This document shows positions 1 to 12,300 of a DNA stretch of 64,000 nt, one piece after another. This stretch comes from Blepharisma stoltei (Eukaryota; Ciliophora; Heterotrichea; Heterotrichida; Blepharismidae). The stretch spans positions 186,001 through 250,000 of the forward strand of contig CAJZBQ010000004.1 of the NCBI GenBank assembly GCA_914767885.1. Reading direction: 5' to 3'. The notes below the pieces were generated by a model. It worked only from the letters and a program-made list of their open reading frames with translations, did no database searches and was not told the origin of the DNA. The position numbers and the translations under genes were made by a program. Numbering within the stretch: position 1 is the stretch's first letter; the number at the start of each line of letters is the position of its first letter.

Positions 1-182
1 AAAAAGTTTGTTTGATATATAATAATTACTATAATGAAATTTGAATAAATTGTATCCTAAAATATAAATTCCGCAAATTAAATAAATTTTTCTTTTTCAT
101 TCTTCGTGAATAGTGGTTTTTTATAAAAATATTAACCTACTTGGTGATTGAGCAAAATTATTTGTTTTTCACGAAGGGAGTA
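1..182. mobile_element. Partial family-1 MITE at window edge
   Basis: The window opens inside a copy of the commonest MITE. The AT-rich core (GATATATAA, AATGAAATTTGAA) is followed by the typical end, a pair of inverted submotifs around AGCAAAATT and TTTTTCACGAAGGGAGTAAAG. The right boundary TA is at 181-182. It lies just downstream of the stop of the first TmcB-like gene, so it is intergenic. The left end is outside the window. Confidence 0.6.
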
Positions 183-238
183 AAGAAATAAGAAGTATTT
201 AAAATGAATTGTTATATATCTTTTAAAACTTTATATAG

Positions 239-3200
239 TTATACCGGCATAAATTTTATCATCGAATTAATTTTTTGTAAATATTTCTTTTCGTTCTTAA
301 AAAATAAGAAATACAATATAAAATATATTATAATCGAGGCCACGACAAAAATAGAAAATGCTGCAATTATAATATTCATTTGATGCTCAATCACACTTTG
401 AGAATAGTTATTGATTTCATCAACATATTTATCATAATTCTTTCTGAAAAGTGTCATATTATATATTCAATTTCTATACGTCGCATCATTATTTACATTT
501 ATACTTGCAACTTGATAGCCAGCATTTATTAATTCTTCTTCCGCAGCATAACCACCATAATCTAAATAATGTGTATATGGCTGACTGTCACTTTTATAGT
601 AAGCCTTTTTAAAATCATTTGATAAAATGGGTGAATATTTAGGATTTCTTACTTCCCTTCAGTAAGCAATAAACATATTAGATAAATACCTATTTTTAGA
701 GAAAACCCGCTATGCGAGTGAACAAAAATTATTTAATATAAAAAGTTTTATGAAAAAATATTTTGATATATAAGTGATAATCAATATAAGAAATCTCTGT
801 CTAATTTAATTTAATTTGAAACAGCTAGTATATTAAGACTTAAATTTTTTGCAAATTTAATTAATTTTTACTTTCCAAAGGATTTTTGATCCCGAAAACA
901 ATAATTTACTCTAATATTCATATATATAAATTTTTTATTAACCTTCAGTAAAATTCTTTTTGCTAGCTCATTGGTGGGAGAATTAAGGTTAATCTTGAAT
1001 CTCCAATAGATACCACAGATTGCTCAAAAATCGCAAAACTATTTTTATAATTATGCGTATTAAACAAATAATCTAGAGGAAATCCGAGAACATAATATTG
1101 CAAATCTGATGCAGCTATAATAAAGGTATTTATAAGTATTTTGGTACGAATTAATTCTCGGATTACTTCAGGTCTATAAGTTAAATAGTTTGAGCAATTT
1201 TCATAGAGGTAGGTAATATTAATTAAAGAAAATCCTGTAACAATTATAAAGTAAATGCAAATTCTTCATATATATTTCCAATAATTTTTAAAGCTGAATA
1301 TTTTCTTAGAAGGGTTTTTGCTACTAGAGAGAATATCAGGCTGAGCATGAATGTTCCTTAATCTTTCTAAAAGTGTTTGTTTCATTTCTGAGTAATTCTG
1401 AAATGCTTTTTTTCTTAAATTATTCCAAAAATTGTTTTCAATTGTAACCACAGAATAGCAAAATGGGATCATAACTATCAGACATAAGCCCAGAACCCCA
1501 ATTCCTAATATGAGGAGAACAAACACTTCTGATTTAAAGTCAAGCATAAGTGACTTTTGGCAATCCATTATTTCATATAGTGATTTATTAATATACTGAA
1601 ATCCGTCCCCATATCCATTCATCTTCAAAAATCTAATTTCATTGGTATAATCTTCAGAGTTGTTATACTTTCTTAATAAGTCATATCCCTATATTGTTTA
1701 TTACTTGCTGAGCAGACTGGGACAGCATATCGAATAAACTTTCTCTCTTTATTTGACCTAAGTTCCATACATTGATACTCTTATCAGTCAAAATTGACTT
1801 GCTTGAGCAATAATTTCATTTTGGTAAATTAGCAGCAATATCCATATAAATGTCTCTTACGTCGTTTATGTAACCGGGTAATAAGGTTTGTACTGCTAAT
1901 ATATCATTTTTTACAGTAGGATCTTCATAAAGAGTAAGTACTCATAGTAGCTGTGCAGTGAAAGCTGCAATTTGTAATCTTGACTCGGCTTGAGCTATAG
2001 CCATAGGAAAATCCATGTTTTTTATAAAACCTATATAAGAAAAGGCATAAAAGAGAACTACAATATTTGTAGTTAAAACAGCTATAATCTATATAGAAGT
2101 TACTGATAAAATAAAAGCAAAATGCAAAACATTTATTGACCTAGAAGAAATTTTTATCATTTTGAAAAATTTTCTTTCACTTGTAATTTGAGATTTTGCA
2201 TCCGATGACTTGCTTACAGAATTTTTTTCAAAGGCTTCTGAAGCTTCATAAGGATTTGTCTCAATTAGTTTTATTTCTGAATTTAAATATTTTTCGTCTG
2301 ATTTTTGATAAGTTTTAGCAGATCCCTTTGCATGTTCATCATGGCTTAAATGATGTTTATGCATTTTTTCCCTTATCTTGCTATAGTGGTGATTATTTTT
2401 ATTTTTTCACCTTTGGATTTCTTCATAGTCGTTCATGAGAGTAGCATAAAAGACTTTTATTTTATAAAATTGTGTATGAGATATCACTAAAATAGTTTCT
2501 TTGTTTTTTGATTGAAAAATTAATGTAGACTCATGCATTTCTGCATCAGAAAATAAATCCTTAATGTTATAGCCTATCAAATTCTCATTGGATTTTTCAA
2601 TCAAATGTGAAAAATATTCTGAGCAGCATAAAATTTCTCCAGTTTCTGATAAAAGTGCAAATTCGCGCTTTATTTGTTTTAGTTGGAAGTTTAATATAAA
2701 AGCAAGATTATTGCCAATTGAAGTAATTACTGCTTTTCCTGTACACGAAAGTAAATATTTTCCTGGTATATTCAAAAAGAAACCTTTGCCTAAATCAATT
2801 TCAGAGCTTGAGCCATAATGAATGAGCCATTTCATTTCTTCTTTTAGGCTATCATAGTAATAATTATGAAAAAAATCGATTATATTGCTCTCTTCTAAGC
2901 TGCCAATAGAAGTTTTAAGAATTTCAGCAGATTTTGGATTTGAGAATAAAACTCTTCCAAAATCGTCTGGTTCCCCAGATATTATCAAAATGCCACTAGA
3001 GTCATTTAAAAAGCTAAATCTTTTTAAGTCACTATTTGAAGTACTTTGACCAGTCAATCCTCTTACTCCCCCTCCGTGAGTGAACAAAACCATTAGAAAA
3101 ATCCCTATTTTTTGCCCAAAAGCTCGTCCTCCGTGAAATAAACAAAAATTTTTTAATAGAAAAAAATTTTTATGAAAAAAATTGATATATAAGTGATAAT

Positions 3201-5517
3201 TATATAATGAAATCTCGAGCTAATTCTGTTTTAATTTTAAACAAATTGCGTTTTAAAACATAAATTTTATATAAATTAAATTCATATTAGCTTCCCAATT
3301 TTTGCAAATTAGGATTTTTTTTTAAAATTTCGAAAAAAAAATTAACCTGTGAGTGAACAAAATTTTTTTGTTCACTCACGGAGGGGGAGTTAGTTTAATT
3401 TCTAGTAAATTTGATTTTTCATAATCGTAAACAACATCTTTTGCATATGTGGTATAAAGCATTAAGCCTTCTCGGGAATCCAAGAATTCCACTATCAACT
3501 GTTTGTATTGATTATTCAAATATAAAATGTTTTCATCAATCCATTTCAGTTTATTTATCAATCTTCTAAGATTCGGTTTTGTTGCAGTTAATTCTTCCCA
3601 AAATTTTAATAAATAGATGCATAGTTTTGAATCTTTCTTTTTTAGTAAATTTAATTGTTGGTAATAGTTGATTAATTGCAAGCTTTCATTTGATGTAGGC
3701 TCATTGATATTTTTATTGCATAAATATTTTTGGAATTCAGCTTCTAAATTTCAGCTTGAAATTGTTTTAGTTTTACTTAGCTTGACTTTTGCTAAAGGCT
3801 CGTCTTTTAAAGTAAAAAAACAATAGTTTGCTAATCAAATAATAGGAAGCTTATCTTCATGTGAATTATTTTTTAGAAAATAATTTTCGAAGGTGTGGAT
3901 TATTTCGTCCTTATGTTCTATACTATTACAGCACAACCAATATCTTACTACCTTTATTTAATAATAAATAAATTTATTCTACATTAAATAATCTATAATT
4001 TAAATATATTTTTATGTTTTGGTTCAAGTTTTAAAGGGTTTAAAGCAATACTATTTAAAAATTTACTCGTAATAAAATGAGCCTGAACTAATTTTTTTGA
4101 AATAAAATAATCTGCTTTTGTTGGAGGATAGTCTTTTCTCTAGTTCGTATTTCGAACTTATATCTTCCATAGAAGTTAAAGCTACCGTGTTTATTTGTCT
4201 TTGGCGTTTTATAGTAAATTGTATCACAAAAATTGCTGATATTGGTCCCAAAATGATTAAAATAAAAATAATAACTAGCCAATTATCCATTCAATACCCT
4301 AAAACAAATCCAGATGAAGCCAAAGCAATAGTAAAAAGTTGGAAAATTCGTGTCAAACTGAAATAAAGAGAAAAATAAGGTAAAAGTATTTCAGATTCAA
4401 TCATTACAATTATTGAAGTAATCATAGCAAAAAACTGAAAATAAATGATATATTTTTCATTAAGAATCGCATAAAATATTGGCGAAAAATAAGTAAAAAT
4501 AGCTATATGGCTATCAATTTTTGAATGGGCCTTTGCTTTTATAGTTTTACTACTTTCAGAATGCCTGATTTCACTTGAAAACTGAGTATAAAAATAAAGC
4601 AAATGAAAGTCTATTGCTAATGCCAAAACTATCACAATCTGTAATCTGGTGCTGATTTCAAAATCCTCTATGTGGTTTCCATTTTTATACTCTGAAATAT
4701 ATTTTTGAGGTCAAATGCTATATTTTAAAAAAACTGAATACAGAATCATTGAAGGCATTAAAAATATAGTTAATCAAACATCGAAAACTAATCTAAATAT
4801 GTCAAATAACTTGAAAATACTTACTCCCCCTCCTCCATGAGAGAGGAAAAATATATTTTTAGCTGATTTTTTCTTTAAAATTTTTTATTATAAATTGTTT
4901 TTTTGGAATTTAAAAATTCCAATTCATAAAATTAATTTAATTTGTAAAATTTATGTTTTAAAATGTAAACTGTTCAAATTTAAACAGAAAAATTAGAGAT
5001 TTCATTATACTAATATATCAAAATTTTTTTTCACAAAAAAATTTTTGTTTGCTCATGGAGGGTGGGGTTTTGGGCAAAAAATAGGTATTTTTTTAATGGT
5101 TTTGTTCGTAGCGGAGGGGAAGGTTAGCGAAAAATAAGTGCTAATTACTAAGTAAATAATGATAGTTCCAAGCATAAAAGTAGTTGTAATTGATAAATAA
5201 AGGCATTCACGGATAATTCCAAATTCTGAACATATATTATCAAGCCTAAAATACCCAATAATTTCTCATAAAATCATATTATCTGATCAATTTGATATCG
5301 AGAGATTCCTGCTTCATAAAAAACTCAACATTTGAAAGCATAAAATTATGCCTGATAATGTTTCTATTACTTTTATCTTAAAAGTTGATTTTTCCTCTAA
5401 TGTTTTTAGATGGTATAATTTACTGTATATCTCAAATATTGAGTTTTTCAGTGAATTTGTTTCAAATAACCTTTCAGAAGAAAAGAGCTCATTTATGCCA
5501 ACTTTAAGTGCTAACAT
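239..5517 (-). CDS. TmcB-like/PAS multi-pass membrane protein, paralogue A (germline form)
   Basis: The coding parts run from ATG at 5517 to TAA at 239. They are split by four TA-bounded inserts (4822-5126, 3946-4130, 3064-3392, 650-991) and two introns (2089-2103, 15 nt; 1689-1704, 16 nt). Removing these leaves 4,095 nt, a 1,364-residue protein. The N-terminal third has many hydrophobic segments around the motif EIRHSES-KT-KAKAHSK. A helical, repeat-like region follows, then a PAS-like domain (ILIISGEPD, LFSNP) and a second sensor-like block (LLSETGEILC). Two or three more membrane helices end in a short basic tail. This resembles the large ciliate family annotated TmcB-like/PAS; the ligand is unknown. 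Trp at 2407-2409 is encoded by TGA. It is first of a tandem trio. Paralogy is certain; the family name is moderately sure. Confidence 0.75.
650..991. mobile_element. TA-bounded IES, diverged family-1 MITE (340 bp)
   Basis: It sits between TA 650-651 and TA 990-991. Removal joins codons to read DSR-L-RNPKYS, the sequence seen uninterrupted in the paralogue at 61.2 kb (KLRNPKYSPILS). The interior keeps the MITE landmarks GAGTGAACAAAAA and GATATATAAGTGATAA, but the ends have drifted (ACTTCCCTTCAGTAAG and AGAATTAAGG). Confidence 0.8.
1689..1704 (-). other. 16-nt intron
   Basis: Minus-strand GTAATAAACAATATAG. Splicing restores SAQQ-GYDLLRKY, in frame with paralogues that have a 15- or 16-nt intron at the same point. 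Confidence 0.9.
2089..2103 (-). other. 15-nt intron
   Basis: Minus-strand GTAACTTCTATATAG carries an in-frame TAG. Splicing gives FILS-IIAVL, shared by all four paralogues. Confidence 0.9.
3064..3392. mobile_element. Family-1 MITE IES (327 bp)
   Basis: The inverted ends read TTACTCCCCCTCCGTGAG and CTCACGGAGGGGGAGTTA, bounded by TA. Precise removal of one TA plus the insert gives LEIKL-RGLTG. The paralogue at 10.2 kb reads LEIKLKGFDN with no insert at this place, which makes it an empty-site control. Confidence 0.92.
3946..4130. other. TA-bounded IES (183 bp)
   Basis: Its ends on the minus strand are TATCCTCCAACAAAAG and, as reverse complement, TACTACCTTTATTT. Removal gives ELEKRL-RYWLC. Paralogue B has a different IES at the same codon (11173-11299), while the paralogues at 20.1 and 56.4 kb have none. 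Confidence 0.85.
4822..5126. mobile_element. Family-1 MITE IES (303 bp)
   Basis: The ends TTACTCCCCCTCCTCCATGA and GCGGAGGGGAAGGTTA are bounded by TA. Removal gives YFSL-SIFKLFDIFR, matching the hydrophobic stretch of the paralogues. Confidence 0.88.
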
Positions 5518-6388
5518 TATTGGAATGGATAAAAAGTAAAAAAATTCTCTTTTATTAATCTAAATTTTAAAGTGAAGAAATTTATTTAGCTATTTTGCTT
5601 ATTTATAAGAAAAATTAAAACAGCTTATAATTGATTACTGACTCGAGAAATATTCTTATTAAATATTTTTAATTAGATAAAAAACTTACTCCCTCTTCAC
5701 ATTTCTTAAAAATTATATCTTTAAAAATTAATATTAATCATCTCTAAACTGTCTAGATTTTTAAAATTTTATTCAAGTTAGTCAAAAAACTTTTCACCCT
5801 TGAGCATCAATGATTTTAGTATTTTGTGCTAAATCTAAACCAAATATATCAACTTTTACTATTATATGGCTTCTTACATATATTTATCGCAGTAATGAGG
5901 AGCTTAATCTTCCTTTATTTCTCAGCTGAAGATATCTGGGATTATATTTGACTTAATGTTCATGGTTCCCACCATCTGAACCCACTTGCAGAACACCTAT
6001 AGCCCTGTGGGCTCTGCCAAATGACTGTGTATTTTTGACAGTGCGACATTTCCTCGGGAAAGTTTTCTCGAAGCATCTTTGATAGTGAGACATTTGGCCA
6101 AAATACAAAAAATAATAGTGAACGATCATTGAGCATGCATCCAGTCCTGTGTATTGTGTTAAGCTTATGTCTTATTTAGTTCCTGTGCATGATCCATCTT
6201 CTTTCGATAGGTGGCTTAGTTCTAAAGGATCTCAGAAGTTATTGAAGGGAAATTATATAATATTTTTGGTTAATGTCAGCACTTTAAAGCAAAATAATCA
6301 TCAAAAATACTGTCTTATCTTAATGTAGCAAATAAGAAAATGTATTTATAAATAAATTATTTTATTTAACTCCCAAAAATGTATAATC
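5518..6388. other. Intergenic region with a small palindromic element
   Basis: No gene is seen between paralogues A and B. A short foldback lies at 6016-6098 (GCCAAATGACTGTG ... GAGACATTTGGC). It resembles the insert at 57232-57433 in paralogue E (GCCAAATGACAGTGG). The surrounding 5.9-6.3 kb is richer in G+C than the flanks and looks like old transposon debris. Confidence 0.5.
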
Positions 6389-9300
6389 TTATACTGGCAT
6401 AATATTCATCATCGAATTGATCTTCTGTAAATATTTCTTCTCATTCTTAAAAAACACAAAATAAAGCAAAAAATATACCACAATCGAAATTGCAACAAAA
6501 ATAGAAAATGCTGTAACAATAATGCTTACTTGATCCTCGATCACCTTCTGAGAATAGCTATCAATTATATCGACATATTTATCATAATTTGCCCTAAAAA
6601 GTGTCATATTGTAATATCATCATCTTCATGCATTATTAGTGACATTTAAATTTGCAATGATATAACCATAATCTATCTGCTCTTCTTCAGCTACATAAGT
6701 GCCGTAATCTAAATAGTGTGTATATGGCTGACTATCATCTTCATAATACATTTTTTTAAAATCGCTTGATAAAATGGGTGAGAATTTAGGATTTCTTAAT
6801 ATAGCACCTGACTCCTTATTGATTCTGAGGAAAAATACCCTTAAAGAAAAATTAATTTTGATATTTTAAAATATTCTGAAAGATCAAATTCAAAACTGGC
6901 AAATAGAAGATATAAGATAAAATTTTTAAATTTAATTTAATTTTTTTTAGAATCTTTAAATCAATTTTTTTTCTTTTAATAGATAGCCATTGTCCTTAAA
7001 GATCTATAAAGGGGTACGCGCTATACTAGTTTTGAAGCTCTGAGGGATGATATCGAGTTTTGGAAAAGAGTGGCAATATATGGATAATTATGGATGGTAA
7101 AAAAACTATTTAAGGGAACACCGGTTACTGTGTCTTGCAAATCTGATGCTGAGATAGCAAGAGTATTTATGTAAATTTTGGTTTGAATGATTTCTCGAAG
7201 GATATCAGGTCTATAGGCTAAGTAATTTGTGCAATCTTCATACAGGTAAGTAATATTTATTACAGAAAATGCGATAACAATTAAAATGCAATAAAATGGT
7301 ACTATGAGTCAATACATAGTTCTAGCATCAGATACCAATGCCCTGAATTAGGCTGGGGACTTTATAGAAGGCATAAAGATGCCTGAATATGTGTATTTTG
7401 CCAGGTTGTTACTAACTCGATGGTTCAGTGGGGATTGCCAGATTGCTTTTTTTCCTCAAGGGAAGCGGAATTTATAGTAAAAGGAAAATCACCTCTTCCC
7501 ATGATATCCACTAAGCCAATCAAGCAGCTTTTTAGCGCAGTATCAGGAGTTGCATCTTAGGCTTCAGCTTTGACAAGTGACCAGAATTTTTGAATTTTCT
7601 AGAAGGCATATTCTTAAATGTGAGCTTAAGTGATTCAGCATATCTGAACTTAAGGAAACTGGTGCAAGTCCTTGTGCTAAAGGATCAACACAGGACAGAC
7701 GAAAAATTGGTGGAATGGAATTCGTGTGAACTTCTCTATAAATAATTAATGTCAACGCTTAACAATTAAAAAATATACCCAAATTCTTCATATATATTTT
7801 CAATAGTTTTTGAAGTTAAATAATGTCTTATTTGGGATTCTATTGCTAACTCCCCCCCCCCTCCGTGAGTGAACAAAAAAATTTTGCTCACTCACGGAGG
7901 GGGGTTAATTTTTTTTTTTAAAAAAATTTATATATAAATTTTATAAAAAAAATATTTTTTTTCGAAATTTAAAAAAAAATCCTAATTCGCAAAAATTGGA
8001 AAGCAAATATTAATTTAATTTATAAAATTTATGTTTCAAAAAGCAATTCGTTCAAAATTAAATAGAATTAGCTCCAGATTTCATTATACTAATTATCATT
8101 TATATATCAAAATTTTTTTCCATAAAAAATTTTTCTATTAAAAAAATTTTTGTTCACTCACGGAGGGTGGGGTTTTTGGGCAAAAAATAGTGATTTTTCT
8201 AATGGTTTTGTTCACTCACAGAGGGGGGAGTAAATAAAATTTCAGGCTGAGAGTGAACACTTTTTACTCCGCCTTCCTTTAAACTAGAATAATATTTTTT
8301 TAATTTAAATTGCAAATTTTATTGGTGAAAGTACATAGCTTTGACCTAATTTAATATAAATAATGCAAATAAAAATGCTGTTTACACAGTAGCGCACTTA
8401 ATCAATTTAAATTCGGTATTAAGTCTTAATAGCAATAAATAAAAATTCAAATACAATGAATTCAATTTTTATATAAATTTTTTCCGAAAAAAATTACCCC
8501 TTTAAAATTAAAACAAATTTTTTGCATTTAAAGGGTAAAATTAGCCTTTCTAAAAGTGCCTGCTTCATTTCTGAGTAGTTCCTGAATGTTTTTCTCCTTA
8601 AATTATTCCAAAGATCGTTTTCAATTTTAATAACAGAATAACAAAATGGAATCATCACAAAAAAACATAGCCCAAGAACTCCTATCCCCAATATAAGTAG
8701 AATAAACATTTCTGATTTAAATTCAAGCATTAGTGATTTTTGGCAATCCATTACTTCATATAACGAGCTGTTAATGTATTGATACCCATAGCCATATCCA
8801 GTCATTTTCAAAAATTTAACCTCGCTTGAAAAATCTTCAGATTCATTATACTTGCTTATTATGCTGTATCCCTATATAACTATTACAAACTGAGCAGATT
8901 TATAAAGCATCTCCAATAGACTTATTTTTTTCATGCTGTCAGATTCTCATACAACAATACGCTTATCAGTCAAAATTGACTTACTTGAACAATAATTCCA
9001 TTTTGGTAAATTAGTAGCAATATCCATATAAATGTCTCTTATGTCATTTATATACTCTGGCATCCCCTGCCACGCAATTAATAAATCTTGATATCAATTG
9101 GTATCATTTAAAAATACCAATTCTCAGAGTAATTGCGAATTATAAGCAGCAATCTGCAGTCTTGATTCCGCTTGAGCTATAGCCATAGGGAAGTCCATAT
9201 TTTTTATAAAATTGATATATGAAAAAGCATAAAAGAGAACAACCACATTTGTGCTCAAAACAGCTAAAATCTATATAGGGATTACTGATAAAATGAAAAA

Positions 9301-12300
9301 AATATGCAAAATATTTATTGATCGAGAAGAAGCGGCTAGAACTCGAAAAATTTTTTTTTGGCTTGGAATTATAGATTTTGCACTTGACGATTTGCTTGAA
9401 GAGCTTTTTTCAAGGGTTTCTGAAGAAGGCTCATATGAACTCGGTTGGACTAGTTCTGCTTCTGAATTTATATTATTTTCGTCTAAGGTTTCTCAATTCT
9501 GATAAGACTTCTCATTGTTTTCGCTCTGATTTAAAATATTTTTATTTATTGTTTCACGTTGCTCATTTTCATATTTATTTTTTCTTCTTTGGATTTCTTC
9601 ATTATCACTTATGAGCATAATATAAAAGACCTTTAATTTACAAATATGTGTATAAGACATGACTAAAATTATATCTTTATTTTCTATGTGAAAAATTGGT
9701 GTTGGATTCTGCACTTCTGCTTCAGAAAATAAATCTTTAATATTTCAGCCTATCAAATTTTCATTGGATTCTCTAGCGAATTCAGAAAAATGCTCTGAAT
9801 AGCATAATATCTCCCCAGTTTCTGCTAAAAGCGCTGTTTGGTATTTAACTTGTTTTAGCTCGAAGTTTAATATAACAACAAGGTTATTATCAATTGAAGT
9901 AATAATCGCTTTTCCTGTATATTCTATCAAATCTTTTCCAGGAATACCCAAAAAGAAGCTTTGGCCTAAATCAATTTCAGAATTTGAGCCATAATGAATA
10001 AGCCATTGGACTTCTTTTTTTATGCCTTCTCAGTAATAATAGTGGATAAATTCCATTATATTGCTTTCTTCTAAGTTGCCAATAGAAGAAGTTTTCATAA
10101 TTTCAGCTGCTCTTGGGTTTGAAAATAAAATTCGACCATAATTATCTGGCTCAGCGGATATTATCAAAATGCCATGAGAGTCATTCAAATAGTTAAATTT
10201 TTTTAAATCAGTATTTGTGGTATTTAAATTGTCAAATCCCTTTAATTTAATTTCTAAAAAATTTGATTTGACATAATCATAAATAACATCCTTAGCATAT
10301 GAAGTAAAGAGTGTTAAGCCTTCTTGAGAATCAGAGAAATCAGCTATTAGCTGTCTATATTGACTATTAAGATATGAAATATTTTTATCAATATATTTCA
10401 ATCTATTTGCCAGTCTTTTAAGATCGGGCTTAGGTGAAGTTATTTCTTCCCAAAATTCTAATAAATATGCACACAATTTTGAGTCTCTCTTTTTAATCAA
10501 ATTTAATTGTTGGAAATAGTTAATAAATTGTAAGCTTTCATTTGATGAAATTTCGTTAGCATTTTTATTGCATAGATATTCTTGAAAATTGGCTTCTAAG
10601 TTTCAACTTGATATTAATTTTGTTTTGCTTAATTTGACTTTTGCTAACTCCCCCCCCTCCGTGAGTGAACAAAACCATTAGAAAAATCACTATTTTTTGC
10701 CCAAAAACCCACCCTCCGTGAGTGAACAAAAATGTTTTTAATATAGAAAAATTTTTTATGGAAAAAAAATTTTGATATATAAATGATAATTATTGTAATG
10801 AAATCTAATTCTATTTAATTTTGAACGAATTGCTTTTTGAAACATAAATTTTATAAATTAAATTAATATTTGCTTTCCAATTTTTGCGAATTCGGATTTT
10901 TTTAAATTTCGAACAAAATATTTTTTATAAAATTTATATATAAATTGTTTTGAGAAAAAAAAATTAACCCCCCTCCGTGAGTTAACAAAATTTTTTATTC
11001 ATTCACGGAGGGGGGGGAGTAAAGACTCGTCTTTAAGTTTAAATAAGCAGTAATTTGCAATTCAAATAATTTGGAGCTTATCTCTTTTGGAATTATTTTT
11101 AATAAAAAATTTTTCAAAAATATGGATTATCTCATTCTTATGGTTGGTATCAATTAAGCACATCCAGTGTCTTACCCAGCTCGTTTTTATAAAAAAAACC
11201 AAAAAATTTTAAAAAATTATTAATTTTAATAATAAATTACTAGTTTACTCTAAAAAGACACCATTAAATATTTTTTCAGGCACGCTAATTAGTGGGTTAG
11301 TCTTTTTTCAAGTTCATATTTAGATTTTATATCTTTCATATCTTTTGAAGCCATTCCGTCTATTTGAGTTTGAAGTTTGACAGTAAACAGTATTACAAAA
11401 TAAGCAGATATTGGTCACAAAATAACAATCAAAAAACTAATAACCAATGAATTGTCCATTAAATTTCCTAAAATAAATCCAAATGAAGTTAAAACAACTG
11501 TAAAAAATCTTAGAATTTGTATTAAATTGCAATAAAGGGAAAAATAAGGCAAAAGTGTTTCGGACTCTATCACTATATATAATGAAATAATCATCACAAA
11601 AAATTGAAAATGAACCATATAATTTTCATTAAATAGAGCATAAAGGATTGGTAAAAGATAAGCAAAAGCTGCTATGTAGCTGTCAATTTTTGAATGAGCT
11701 TTTGCTCTTATAGTCTTTTTGCTTTCAGAATGCCTAATTTCATTTGAAAATTGTGTATAAAAATACAATAGAGGAAAGTTTATTACCATTGCTAAAATTA
11801 TCAAGAGCTGCAATACAATACTTGCTTCATAATCTTCTAAATTATTGCCATTTTTATATTCTAAAGCAAATTTTCGAGGCCAAATGCTACATTTCAAAAT
11901 AATTGAATATAAAGTCATTGAAGGTATTAAAAAAATAATGAGCCAAAAATTGAAAACTGATCTAAATAGAGGCTAAAAGAGATTTTTTTTTCCTATGATA
12001 ATACCTGGCAACAGATGCTTGCCTAAGGTAGGGCTGTAGCATAATCAGCCAAGACGAGATGGAGCAAATGGCAAGCAAGTCCCAAGCCTACATCCTCTAA
12101 GGGCATAGAATATCCACGAGATATTGCAACAACTGAGAGGAGGATCCTGGAACTAGATGCAGAACTACACAGTATCTCTAAAAGTATCTGAGACATCCTT
12201 GTGGCATCCTAAGATAAGCTCTATCTCTCTAAATTTAATAAAAGATCTAAATACATCAAATAATTTCGGAAAACTTAATTCTAAGAAAATACAGATAGCT

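Noticed and set aside
1266-1628. Separate 120-residue gene
   Set aside because: It is an internal exon-like piece of paralogue A; it joins neighbouring pieces through TGA-Trp codons and a 16-nt intron.
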